DNA from: Mycobacterium hubeiense
GTDB taxonomy: Bacteria; Actinomycetota; Actinomycetes; Mycobacteriales; Mycobacteriaceae
Direction: 5' to 3'
NCBI RefSeq assembly: GCF_002838065.1
Contig: NZ_PIZU01000004.1
Coordinates: forward strand, 151,760 to 215,759
DNA length: 64,000 nucleotides
Numbering within the stretch: the stretch's first letter is position 1; every line of letters begins with the position of its first letter. Under the pieces are notes generated by a model that ran no database searches, had not been told where the DNA came from, and saw nothing but the letters and a program-made list of their open reading frames with translations. Shown here piece by piece: positions 9,939 through 17,738 of the stretch. Position numbers and translations under genes: made by a program.

Positions 9939-10011
9939 AGCCCCCTAACGGAATCGAACCGTTGACCTTTTCCTTACCATGGAAACGCTCTGCCGACTGA
10001 GCTAAGGGGGC
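9939..10011 (-). tRNA. thrT: tRNA-Thr (GGT)
   Basis: On the minus strand a 73-nt cloverleaf starts GCCCCCT and ends AGGGGGC plus a T discriminator, with a perfect 7-bp acceptor stem. The D arm is AGCTCAGTCGGCAGAGC and the anticodon loop ATGGTAA gives GGT (Thr). The T arm AACGGTTCGATTCCGTT is intact. It lies 32 bp upstream of tRNA-Met on the same strand. Confidence 0.95.
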
Positions 10012-10129
10012 CGTGCCCGCAGCACTCAGCGACAGCAGTGCGGTGGGCCTTAAAGAGGGTACAGCCTGCCCCACACCCCCGCCAAACTGCAGGTCATTGC
10101 TCGTCGCACACCTACGAAAGGTCACCCCC

Positions 10130-11005
10130 ATGACGGAGCCCGGCGCACCACGCGTGGCGGTGTACCTCGATTTCGACAACATCGTCATCTCGCGCTATGA
10201 CCAGGTGCACGGCCGCAACTCGTTCCAGCGCGACAAGGCGGCCGGATTCGACACCGAAAAGCTGGCCGGCGCGACCGTCGACGTCGGCGCCATCATCGAC
10301 TTTGCGTCGTCGTTCGGCACGCTGGTGCTGACCAAGGCCTACGCCGACTGGTCCGACGACATCAACGCCGGCTACCGCGGCCAGCTCGTCGGCCGCGCGG
10401 TCGATCTGGTGCAGCTCTTCCCGGCCGCCGCCTACGGCAAGAACGGCGCCGACATCCGGCTCGCGGTCGACGCCGTCGAGGACATGTTCCGGCTGCCCGA
10501 CCTGACTCACGTCGTCATCGTCGCCGGCGATTCGGACTACATCGCGCTCGCGCAGCGGTGTAAACGCCTGGGCCGCTACGTCGTCGGCATCGGCGTGGCC
10601 GGCTCCACCAGCAAGTCGCTGACCGCGGCATGCGACGAGTTCGTCACCTACGACGCGCTGCCCGGCGTGCCGGTCGCCACTGCCCCGGCGGCGCCGAAGA
10701 AACGCACCCGTCGCACCACCGCCAAGTCGGTTGACGACGAACCAGACCCCCAGGCCGCGGCGACGGGTCTGCTGGAGCGGGCGCTGCGCATCGGCCACGA
10801 GAAGGACGACGCCGACTGGCTGCACAACTCGGCGGTCAAGGCGCAGATGAAGCGGATGGACCCGTCGTTCTCCGAGAAGTCGCTGGGCTTCCGGTCGTTC
10901 AGCGATTTCCTGCGCTCCCGCGCCGACCTGGTCGAACTCGACGAAAGCAGCACGACGCGGCTGGTGCGGCTGCGCAGTGAAACAGCGGCGGAGCCGGCCA
11001 CCTAA
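10130..11005 (+). CDS. NYN-domain protein with C-terminal LOTUS/OST-HTH domain
   Basis: A 291-residue protein. The N-terminal NYN (PIN-like) nuclease fold shows the acidic signature VAVYLDFDNIVIS near residue 10, DIRLAVDAVEDM near 110 and VVIVAGDSDYIALAQ near 130. After a basic linker (KKRTRRTTAKS) residues of about 205-290 form an OST-HTH/LOTUS-like winged helix (LLERALRIGHEKDD, SFSEKSLGFRSFSDFLRS). NYN enzymes are RNases and LOTUS domains bind RNA, so RNA processing is inferred. The ATG at 10130 is preceded by GAAAGG; an upstream in-frame GTG would run into the tRNA-Thr region. Confidence 0.85.
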   Translation: MTEPGAPRVAVYLDFDNIVISRYDQVHGRNSFQRDKAAGFDTEKLAGATVDVGAIIDFASSFGTLVLTKAYADWSDDINAGYRGQLVGRAVDLVQLFPAAAYGKNGADIRLAVDAVEDMFRLPDLTHVVIVAGDSDYIALAQRCKRLGRYVVGIGVAGSTSKSLTAACDEFVTYDALPGVPVATAPAAPKKRTRRTTAKSVDDEPDPQAAATGLLERALRIGHEKDDADWLHNSAVKAQMKRMDPSFSEKSLGFRSFSDFLRSRADLVELDESSTTRLVRLRSETAAEPAT

Positions 11006-11014
11006 TCTGGGGGC

Positions 11015-11728
11015 ATGGCCGACGACCGCCTCTACTTCCGCCAGCTGCTGTCCGGACGAGATTTCGCCGCGACCGACATGATCGCTGCGCAGATGCGCAA
11101 CTTCGCCTACCTGATCGGCGACCGGCAGACCGGCGACGCCGTCGTCGTCGACCCCGCGTATGCCGCAGGCGATCTGGTCGACGCGCTCGAGGCGGACGGC
11201 ATGCACCTGTCGGGCGTGCTGGTGACACACCACCACCCCGACCATGTCGGCGGGTCGATGATGGGCTTCGAGCTCAAGGGCCTCGCCGAGCTGCTGGAAC
11301 GGGTCAGCGTGCCGGTGCACGTCAACAAGCACGAAGCCGACTGGGTTTCGCGCATCACCGGCATCCCGCTGACCGACCTCACCTCCCACGACCACGGCGA
11401 CAAGGTGTCGGTCGGCGATGTCGAGATCGAACTGCTGCACACCCCCGGCCACACGCCCGGCAGCCAATGCTTCCTGCTCGACGGGCGGCTCGTCGCCGGG
11501 GACACACTGTTCCTAGAGGGCTGCGGGCGCACCGACTTCCCCGGCGGCGACGTCGACGACATGTTCCGCAGCCTGCAGGCGCTGGCCCAGCTGCAGGGCG
11601 ACCCGACGGTTTTCCCCGGCCACTGGTACTCCGCCGAGCCCAGCGCCGCGCTGTCGGAGGTCCGCCGCACCAATTATGTGTACCGCGCCAGCAACCTGGA
11701 CCAGTGGCGCATGCTGATGGGCGCCTGA
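11015..11728 (+). CDS. MBL-fold hydrolase, glyoxalase II-like
   Basis: A 237-residue metallo-beta-lactamase-fold hydrolase equivalent to M. tuberculosis Rv0634c in context. The metal-binding motif THHHPDHVGG lies near residue 70, followed by LLHTPGHTPGS (third His) and VAGDTLFLEGCGRTDFPGG (bridging Asp), with FPGHWYS near the C-terminus. These match glyoxalase II and persulfide dioxygenase-like enzymes. TAATCT lies 6 nt before the ATG and overlaps the NYN gene stop, suggesting a leaderless transcript. It marks the last core gene before the accessory block. Confidence 0.88.
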   Translation: MADDRLYFRQLLSGRDFAATDMIAAQMRNFAYLIGDRQTGDAVVVDPAYAAGDLVDALEADGMHLSGVLVTHHHPDHVGGSMMGFELKGLAELLERVSVPVHVNKHEADWVSRITGIPLTDLTSHDHGDKVSVGDVEIELLHTPGHTPGSQCFLLDGRLVAGDTLFLEGCGRTDFPGGDVDDMFRSLQALAQLQGDPTVFPGHWYSAEPSAALSEVRRTNYVYRASNLDQWRMLMGA

Positions 11729-11823
11729 AACCGCGCAATCATCCGTATATGCGGCGCTGTGTCGACTGATTCCGTCGCACACGAGATTGCATAGTCAAGA
11801 ATCCGTCGACGTTTCAGATTCGA

Positions 11824-11835
11824 GTAGTGCAATAC
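11824..11835. promoter_or_regulatory. Imperfect copy of the GTAGTGCACTAC operator
   Basis: GTAGTGCAATAC matches 11 of 12 bases of the palindrome found at 12932 and 20956. It ends 71 bp before the start of the DUF2235-like gene and is the only such element in this upstream region. Confidence 0.55.
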
Positions 11836-11906
11836 GCAAGACACGGCCGTGTCCCGCGGGCAAACTAATCCGTACGTCAGTTAACGGGTTTGGCCCGGGG
11901 GTCGCC

Positions 11907-12917
11907 ATGAAGAACATCGTGTTGTGCTTCGACCGCACAGATGTCGAACCTGGCTTGCGCGACGCCACGAACGTGAGGGCGCTGTTCCGTCTGCTCGACG
12001 ACACCGACGGGCAGATCCGGTGGTACGACGCCGGGACAGCAACCTATGGCGCGCGGGCGCGACTGCCCGCGGTCGTCCGCGAGGAAGTCCGGGAAACCAT
12101 CGCGGAGGCCTACGAATTCCTGGTCGACGCGTGGCAACCCGGTGATGCGATCTACATATTCGGCCTCGGCCGCGGCGCGTACTGTGCGCGGGCATTGACG
12201 CGACTGCTCGGCACCGTCGGCGTGGTCGACGACCGTTCGGACGACGTGCTGGATTACGCGGTCGACACCTACACGCTGCCGCGCACGATGCGCAGCGCAC
12301 AGGACTGGCAGCAGGTGCGCCGACTGGCGGCGGAACTGGTGGGGCAGGACGAAATCGCCGTGCCAGTAAGGTTTTTGGGACTGTGGGACACGGTGCGGGC
12401 GCCGGGGTTGCCGTCATTGTCGTCGGCTGAGCCGCTGGACAACGTCGTCGCGGGGCGCCACGCGGTCGCGATCGACGGCAGTTCGTCTGGAGAACTGCTG
12501 TGGGCATCGCACATCGAGCAGGTGTGGTTCCGCGGCGCGCACTGCGATGTGACCGGCGGCCCGTCGGCCTGCTGGCCGCTGGCCGACATCGCGCTCGACT
12601 GGGTGCTCGATGGCGCCGTTAGCGCCGGGATCAGGCTGCGCGACGGATTCCGCTGCACCGCACCGGCTCCCAGCGAACTCTACGCCCTGGCCAGCAATTC
12701 CCACGTGCTGTCGCGGCGCAAACTTCCGCTCGGCGCGCCGGTGCACGCCAGCGTCGAGATCTACGTGCGCGCACATCCGCAGTACTGGCGCCGGTTGCCC
12801 GCCCGCTTCGAATGGGCCGACCTCGACTGGCTGGCTCGCAGCGAACGATTGGCGTACGCGCCAACGGAACCGGCCACGCGCGTCGAACGCCGCACGCTAA
12901 CTGCCGCCGCCTCCTAG
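11907..12917 (+). CDS. DUF2235 hydrolase paralogue lacking the nucleophile serine
   Basis: A 336-residue relative of the intact DUF2235 protein encoded at 16686-17738: both start MKNI(A/V)LCFD and share the layout W(E/Q)PGD-x-IY-x-FG. The family's FDGTGN block is FDRTDV here, and the GFSRGAY elbow of the paralogue is GLGRGAY (Gly88 for the catalytic Ser). Downstream blocks (VRFLGLWDTVRAPGLP, WFRGAHCDVTGG) are retained, so the fold is probably intact but serine-hydrolase activity is not. The ATG at 11907 matches the paralogue's start. A regulatory or binding role is inferred. It runs convergent to the protease operon. Confidence 0.8.
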   Translation: MKNIVLCFDRTDVEPGLRDATNVRALFRLLDDTDGQIRWYDAGTATYGARARLPAVVREEVRETIAEAYEFLVDAWQPGDAIYIFGLGRGAYCARALTRLLGTVGVVDDRSDDVLDYAVDTYTLPRTMRSAQDWQQVRRLAAELVGQDEIAVPVRFLGLWDTVRAPGLPSLSSAEPLDNVVAGRHAVAIDGSSSGELLWASHIEQVWFRGAHCDVTGGPSACWPLADIALDWVLDGAVSAGIRLRDGFRCTAPAPSELYALASNSHVLSRRKLPLGAPVHASVEIYVRAHPQYWRRLPARFEWADLDWLARSERLAYAPTEPATRVERRTLTAAAS

Positions 12918-12930
12918 CCGTCTCAGAACA

Positions 12931-12944
12931 GGTAGTGCACTACC
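12931..12944. promoter_or_regulatory. GTAGTGCACTAC palindromic operator
   Basis: A perfect 14-bp palindrome, GGTAGTGCACTACC, 37 bp before the start of the protease-nuclease gene. The 12-bp core is identical to the one at 20956-20967. Its place between gene and start suggests an operator in the promoter region. Confidence 0.75.
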
Positions 12945-12981
12945 CACGACAGGCCGGGGCGCGGTCCGCACACTTCCTCAC

Positions 12982-15027
12982 ATGACCGTCATCACCCCGG
13001 CATCCGATGCGCTCAACGGCGATCGTGATCCGCGCCGCGATGCACTGCTGCGTCACCGACTGTTGGAGGAGCGCCAGCGCGAGGCGACCCGCCGCCGCGT
13101 CGCCGAACGCACCGAGCCGCGCATCCATTACGAGCAGGCGCTGGCGTCGCCGTGCGGCCTGCTGCAGGCCAACACCCCGGAGCGGATCGCCCAGCGACTG
13201 GACCGGATCACCCGCTACGAGGCCGGCGACGAACTGCCCGAGACCACGCCGACCGAACCGCCGGAACAGCTGCTGGCCAAAGCCGTCGAACGTGCGCCGG
13301 TGCCGAATTCGACTCCGCCAGAACAGCTTCTCGAGGCCATCATCAACACCGCCGACTTCGTCGGGACCCGCTATCTGGACTCCGGCGTGGCATCCGCGCG
13401 GGCGGTCGGACGCATCCTGATCAAGGATGGCCGGGGCCGGCTGATCGGCTACGGCACGGGGTCGATGATCTCGCCGCAGCTGATGCTGACCAACCACCAT
13501 GTGCTCGACGCGGCCGAGACCGCGGCCACCAGTCAGGTCGAATTCGACTACCAGGACGGCATCGACGGCAAACTTCTCGACGTCACGACGTTCGGCTTCG
13601 ACCCCGACCGGTTCTTCCTTGCCGACGAGGCTTTGGATTTCGCAATCGTGGCGGTGCGGGCGAGTGGCTCGGAGTTGGCGCCGTTCGGATTCAACAGGCT
13701 GATCGAATCCGATGGCAAGGCGCTCGTCGGTGAGTTCGTCACGATCGTGCAGCACCCGCGCGGTGAGAAGAAGCAGGTGGCGCTGCGGGACAACCGGATC
13801 ATCGACGGCCCTGCGGGTTTCGTGCACTACTGCGCCGACACCGAGCCCGGCTCGTCAGGCTCGCCGGTGTTCAACGACCAGTGGGAGGTCATCGCGCTGC
13901 ACCACGCCAGCGTGCGGGCCCCGGAGCGCACGGAGTTCGGCGGCGTGCTCAACGAGGGCATCCGGGTGTCGTCGATCCTCGGGATGGTGAAGTCCGCTGA
14001 GCTGACGACGGAGCAGCGCGCGCTGGCCGACGCGATCCTGCATCCGCCCGCGCCGGAGCGCAAGCCGTCGACGGCGACACCGCTTGCTTCGCCGGGTGAG
14101 CCGATCTCCATCAAGATTCCGCTGACGCTCGACGTCACGCTGCCACCCGGAGCCGTCGCGAGTGTTTCGGTATCGGCTCCCTCGGCTCCCTCGGCTCCCG
14201 CGTCCATCGACCCGGATTACACCAACCGGCGCGGCTATGACCCCGCATTCCTGGGGATTTCGCTGCCGCTGCCGTCCGGCGGCGCCGCGGCGGCGGCCCC
14301 GCTGGCCTATCACCACTTCAGTGTGGTGATGCACAGACAGCGTCGGCTCGCGCTCTACACCGCGGTGAACATCGACGGCGCCAAGGCTTCGCACCCGCGC
14401 CGCGACCGCGACGTGTGGATCCTCGATTCGCGGCTGCCGGCTGAGGCGCAGACCGGCGAACACGTGTACCGCGACAACGATCTCGACCGTGGACACTTGG
14501 TGCGCCGGCTGGATCCGGCGTGGGGTCCGGTGGCGGAGGCGGCCGTCGATGACACGTTCCATTTCACGAATTGCACGCCGCAGCATCATGACTTCAACGC
14601 CGGTTCGACGCTGTGGCTGGGCCTGGAGGATTACGTGCTGCGCAACGCGGTCACCTCGGACCTGCAGGTCAGTGTGCTGAGCGGCCCGGTGCTCGACGAC
14701 GGCGATCCGCACTACCGCGGGGTGGCGTTGCCGTTGCAGTACTGGAAGATCGTCGCGATGGTACGAACGGACGGAGCGCCTTCTGTCACAGGATATTTGC
14801 TCAGCCAGGCGGCGCTGCTCGATGAATTCCGCACGCCTCGCACGCCGGGGACGCTACCGGAATCGTTCTCCTACGGGGCGTATCGGACGTTCCAGGTGCC
14901 GGTACGACGGATCGCCGATCTGACCGGCCTGCAGCTGGATGCCTTCATCGCCAACGACCCGCTGGAGCGGCTCGAAACCACCGGGCTGCCACGCGAACTC
15001 ATTCAGCTCGACCACATCGTGCTGTGA
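12982..15027 (+). CDS. Trypsin-like protease fused to a DRGH (EndoG-type) nuclease
   Basis: A 681-residue two-enzyme fusion. Residues about 130-330 form a V8/trypsin-like protease: TNHHVLD (His173), ALDFAIVAV (Asp219) and PGSSGSPV (Ser292). A proline/serine-rich linker (about 355-415) leads to a DNA/RNA non-specific endonuclease with the beta-beta-alpha-metal motif LDRGHLVRR (His505) and FHFTNCTPQHHDFN, the partner Asn region. There is no signal peptide, so both enzymes would act in the cytoplasm. A palindromic operator lies 37 bp upstream. An N-terminal helical region of about 130 residues has no recognised function. Activity is inferred from intact catalytic residues. Confidence 0.88.
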   Translation: MTVITPASDALNGDRDPRRDALLRHRLLEERQREATRRRVAERTEPRIHYEQALASPCGLLQANTPERIAQRLDRITRYEAGDELPETTPTEPPEQLLAKAVERAPVPNSTPPEQLLEAIINTADFVGTRYLDSGVASARAVGRILIKDGRGRLIGYGTGSMISPQLMLTNHHVLDAAETAATSQVEFDYQDGIDGKLLDVTTFGFDPDRFFLADEALDFAIVAVRASGSELAPFGFNRLIESDGKALVGEFVTIVQHPRGEKKQVALRDNRIIDGPAGFVHYCADTEPGSSGSPVFNDQWEVIALHHASVRAPERTEFGGVLNEGIRVSSILGMVKSAELTTEQRALADAILHPPAPERKPSTATPLASPGEPISIKIPLTLDVTLPPGAVASVSVSAPSAPSAPASIDPDYTNRRGYDPAFLGISLPLPSGGAAAAAPLAYHHFSVVMHRQRRLALYTAVNIDGAKASHPRRDRDVWILDSRLPAEAQTGEHVYRDNDLDRGHLVRRLDPAWGPVAEAAVDDTFHFTNCTPQHHDFNAGSTLWLGLEDYVLRNAVTSDLQVSVLSGPVLDDGDPHYRGVALPLQYWKIVAMVRTDGAPSVTGYLLSQAALLDEFRTPRTPGTLPESFSYGAYRTFQVPVRRIADLTGLQLDAFIANDPLERLETTGLPRELIQLDHIVL

Positions 15028-15070
15028 ATCACGTTGCGGGCGCGACGACGTCGCGACGACGTCGCGAACG

Positions 15071-15170
15071 ACGTCGAGTGTGCGGTGACTGCGTCGAGTG
15101 TGCGGCTACTGTCGAGATCGTCGAAGAATCCCGCAGCCTGCGCACACTCGACGCGGCCAGTGCACACTCG
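15071..15170. repeat. Two direct plus two inverted repeat units between convergent genes
   Basis: A 20-nt unit beginning (A/G)CGTCGAGTGTGCGG is repeated in tandem at 15071-15090 and 15091-15110 (17/20 identical), then two inverted units with GCACACTCGA follow at 15141-15160 and 15161-15170. GCGTCGAGTGTGCG at 15091-15104 pairs perfectly with 15141-15154 across a 36-nt loop. The gap separates two convergent genes, so a bidirectional terminator or transcript insulator is plausible. Confidence 0.7.
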
Positions 15171-15193
15171 AAATGTCGGGCGGGCGAGCGCGG

Positions 15194-15418
15194 CTATTGC
15201 ACCCCTGCGTCCGGCGGCGCGATCTCCACTGTGCGGTCGGCCTCCACCGCCTCGACGCCCGGCACTGCCTCCAGTGCCGGGCGGTCGGCGTCGGCGACAG
15301 TGCCTGACACCACACCGATTTCGCGGTGCACCTGTGTCACCGTCATGCCCGCCGACCGCAGCGACTCGACGACTTTGTCGATGTCGCTGCCGTCGGTGGT
15401 GACGGTCACACCGCTCAT
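15194..15418 (-). CDS. Standalone I9-like protease propeptide/inhibitor
   Basis: A 74-residue protein read from an ATG that overlaps the stop of the upstream subtilase gene (ATGA). It begins MSGVTVTTDGSDIDKVVESL, contains the pattern IGVVSGTV and PGVEAVEADRTVEIAPPD, and predicts a beta-alpha-beta-beta-alpha-beta layout. That is the arrangement of the I9 propeptide that chaperones and inhibits S8 peptidases, normally fused to the N-terminus of the enzyme. Here it is a separate, translationally coupled gene. Inhibitor or foldase function is inferred from fold pattern and context. Such short proteins are often labelled otherwise in databases. Confidence 0.7.
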   Translation of the reverse strand: MSGVTVTTDGSDIDKVVESLRSAGMTVTQVHREIGVVSGTVADADRPALEAVPGVEAVEADRTVEIAPPDAGVQ

Positions 15419-16608
15419 TGCGGCGCCTGCACGAGGCCCGCGCCGACGTCCACGGTCGGCACGTCGAGCGCGCGGGCGTTCTGCACCAACACCGTCCACA
15501 GGTCGCGACCGGTCATACCGGTGGCCTCGGCCCACAGCGCGGCGATGCCGGACACGTGCGGCGTGGCCATGCTGGTGCCGCTGATGGTGTGGTAGCGCTG
15601 CGACATCGGCCACGACGAGAACACGTTGACGCCGGGACCCGCGAGGTCGATCTTGCCCCCGTCGGGATGCCCGGAGCGGGCCGAGAAGCGGGCCGGTTGG
15701 CCGTGTTTGTCCAGTGCCGCGATCGCCATGATCGAGGGGCTGTTGGCCGGCACCCCGACGAACCCGGGATTGCCCGGCCGTCGCGCGTTGTTGCCGGCGG
15801 CCGCGATGATCAGCGTGCCGCGGTCCAGCGCCCGCTTGCCGACGGTTTCATACGCCCGCGACACCTCGGGCACGTCGGCGCCCAGCGACATGGAGATGAC
15901 GGCGCAGTCGTTGGCCATCGCCCAGTTGATACCGGCCAGGATGCCGGTGTCGGTGCCGGAGCCGCTGTCGCTCAACACTTTTCCAGCGTAGATCTCGACG
16001 CCGGGGGCCACGCCGTAGCGGCGGGTGCCCTCGGGCCGCGACGGGCCGCACGACGTGCCGATGCAGTGGGTGCCATGGCCATGCGCGTCCTGCACGCTCT
16101 CGCCGACGATGAACGATTGCGTCATCACCACGCGGCCGGTGAAGTCCGGATGCGCGACGTCGAATCCGGTGTCCAGCACCGCGAGCCGCACACCGCTGCC
16201 CGTCTTCGACGTCGTCGAGACGCCGGTTGCCAGCAGCCCCCAGGTGAATTCGTCGGTGTCGGTCGGCGGCGTACTCACCACCGGCATCGCGGTGCCCACC
16301 AGTGCGTGGTGGATCAGCTCGGGCTCCACGGAGAGCACCACATCACCGCGCTCGGCAGCGGCGGCCAGTGCCGACTGCTGATCGGCGTCACCGGATACCA
16401 CCGCGACGCCGAGCTCATCGAAGATCGTCGCATCGGCACCGCCGACGGCGCTGACCTCCAGCGCCTGCGATTCGAAGTCCTTGGTGCGCGCGATGTTTTC
16501 CAAGCCGGCGATGCGCGCGAGCGCACGTTCGGGGTTGGCGCGGCTGGGCGCCAGGACGATGACCTGGCGGCCGGTGTACTGCGGCCCGGTGGGCGTTGGT
16601 GTGGTCAT
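15415..16608 (-). CDS. Subtilisin-like (S8) serine protease, cytoplasmic
   Basis: A 397-residue S8 peptidase with an intact triad: VLDTGFD (Asp146), HGHGTHC (His178) and SGTSMATPH (Ser346), plus the oxyanion Asn in AAGNN (about 273). The first 110 residues form a separate N-terminal domain (RQVIVLAPSRANPERALARI), not a Sec signal, so secretion is not evident. The ATG at 16608 follows GAAAGGAACCACTGCC, a good ribosome binding site. It lies 77 bp downstream of the DUF2235 gene and overlaps the I9-like gene by 4 nt, so the pair is coupled. Confidence 0.92.
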   Translation of the reverse strand: MTTPTPTGPQYTGRQVIVLAPSRANPERALARIAGLENIARTKDFESQALEVSAVGGADATIFDELGVAVVSGDADQQSALAAAAERGDVVLSVEPELIHHALVGTAMPVVSTPPTDTDEFTWGLLATGVSTTSKTGSGVRLAVLDTGFDVAHPDFTGRVVMTQSFIVGESVQDAHGHGTHCIGTSCGPSRPEGTRRYGVAPGVEIYAGKVLSDSGSGTDTGILAGINWAMANDCAVISMSLGADVPEVSRAYETVGKRALDRGTLIIAAAGNNARRPGNPGFVGVPANSPSIMAIAALDKHGQPARFSARSGHPDGGKIDLAGPGVNVFSSWPMSQRYHTISGTSMATPHVSGIAALWAEATGMTGRDLWTVLVQNARALDVPTVDVGAGLVQAPQ

Positions 16609-16685
16609 GGCAGTGGTTCCTTTCGTCGAACGACCTGTACGCTTTGATCATTCGGCGAACCCGCCGCATGCACACGCGTGGTGGA

Positions 16686-17738
16686 CTACTCGACTTTCGC
16701 GGGTATCTCCGCAGCGCCCAGCCAGTCCGGCTCGGCCCACACCACATCGCTGGGCAGCCGGCGCCCATACCCCGGCTGGCGCTCGATGCGCGCGCGCACG
16801 CTGGCGTGCACCTTCGCCCCCGCGGGCACGGGCCGGCGCCGAGGCACCAGCAACGACCACGCCCACGACATCTTGTGGATGGGCCCCGTCGCATGCTCGG
16901 GCGTCAGCACCGGCAACGGCGGCTCGTCCTCGAACAACAGCCCGGCGTCCCGGGCGCCGTCCGCGATCCAGTTCAGCGTGATCTCCCCCAGCGGTGGCTT
17001 ATCCGTGTACGAGCCGCCGACGTCCGAATGCACTCCGGCGAACCACACCTCTTCGATTCGCGCACTGGCCTTTTCGTCGACCAGATACTCGCGATACGGC
17101 CGGCGCTTCTCGTCGATGGAGATCGCGTGCCGGCCGGCCTTGACGTTCGGCAGCGCTCGGGTGTACGGCCACACCATGCTGCGGCGCAACAACCCCGGCG
17201 CCTTCACCGTGTCCCACACGCCGAGATACGCCACCGGCACCGTCACTTTGCCCTGCGGTGTGCGCCGCGACATCAACGAGCCGAACTGGCCGGCCTGCTT
17301 CCACTCCGTGGAGCGCCACCGCGATTTGCGCCGGGCGTAGTTGCCGATGGCGTAGCGGACGAGATTGTCCGCTCCGGGGCGCAGGATTCCGACGGTGCGG
17401 AGCAGACCCGCCATCGCCCGCGCCGTGTAGGCGCCGCGGCTGAAGCCGAACAGATAGATCTGGTCGCCGGGTTCCCAATGGTTGATCAGATATGTGTAGG
17501 CATTCTCCAGGTTTTCGCGCATGCCGGAGCCGAACGCCAGCCCAAGCGTTCGAGACACCCACCGCGCCGCCGGCGTCCACGCCCCGCCCGACGAGAAGGT
17601 GCCGACGCCGGGGTCGTAGTACGTCAACTGCCGCGCCGGGTCGTAGGTCAAACGCTTGAACAGCAAGATGACGTTGGTATTGCCCTCGGCGCGAACAAGA
17701 TTGCCGGTGCCGTCGAAGCACAGCGCGATGTTCTTCAT
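16686..17738 (-). CDS. DUF2235 alpha/beta hydrolase (Tle1-like)
   Basis: A 350-residue protein of the DUF2235 family, related to the catalytic domain of T6SS phospholipase effector Tle1. It starts MKNIALCFDGTGN, has the nucleophile elbow LFGFSRGAYTAR (Ser100) and the later blocks VAYLGVWDTVKAPGL and WFAGVHSDVGGSY, the last carrying the likely catalytic Asp/His region. No T6SS genes are present. The ATG at 17736-17738 overlaps the stop of the MBL gene by 3 nt (ATGA); a 37-residue longer frame is rejected. A lipase or esterase role is inferred. Confidence 0.88.
   Translation of the reverse strand: MKNIALCFDGTGNLVRAEGNTNVILLFKRLTYDPARQLTYYDPGVGTFSSGGAWTPAARWVSRTLGLAFGSGMRENLENAYTYLINHWEPGDQIYLFGFSRGAYTARAMAGLLRTVGILRPGADNLVRYAIGNYARRKSRWRSTEWKQAGQFGSLMSRRTPQGKVTVPVAYLGVWDTVKAPGLLRRSMVWPYTRALPNVKAGRHAISIDEKRRPYREYLVDEKASARIEEVWFAGVHSDVGGSYTDKPPLGEITLNWIADGARDAGLLFEDEPPLPVLTPEHATGPIHKMSWAWSLLVPRRRPVPAGAKVHASVRARIERQPGYGRRLPSDVVWAEPDWLGAAEIPAKVE

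Noticed and set aside
10112-11467. Minus-strand frame of 451 codons
   Set aside because: Antisense to the NYN-LOTUS and MBL genes, both of which show clear motifs.
15024-15584. Plus-strand frames over the I9-like and subtilase genes
   Set aside because: They are antisense to the coupled subtilase/I9-like pair and contain only low-complexity Arg/Ser-rich sequence.
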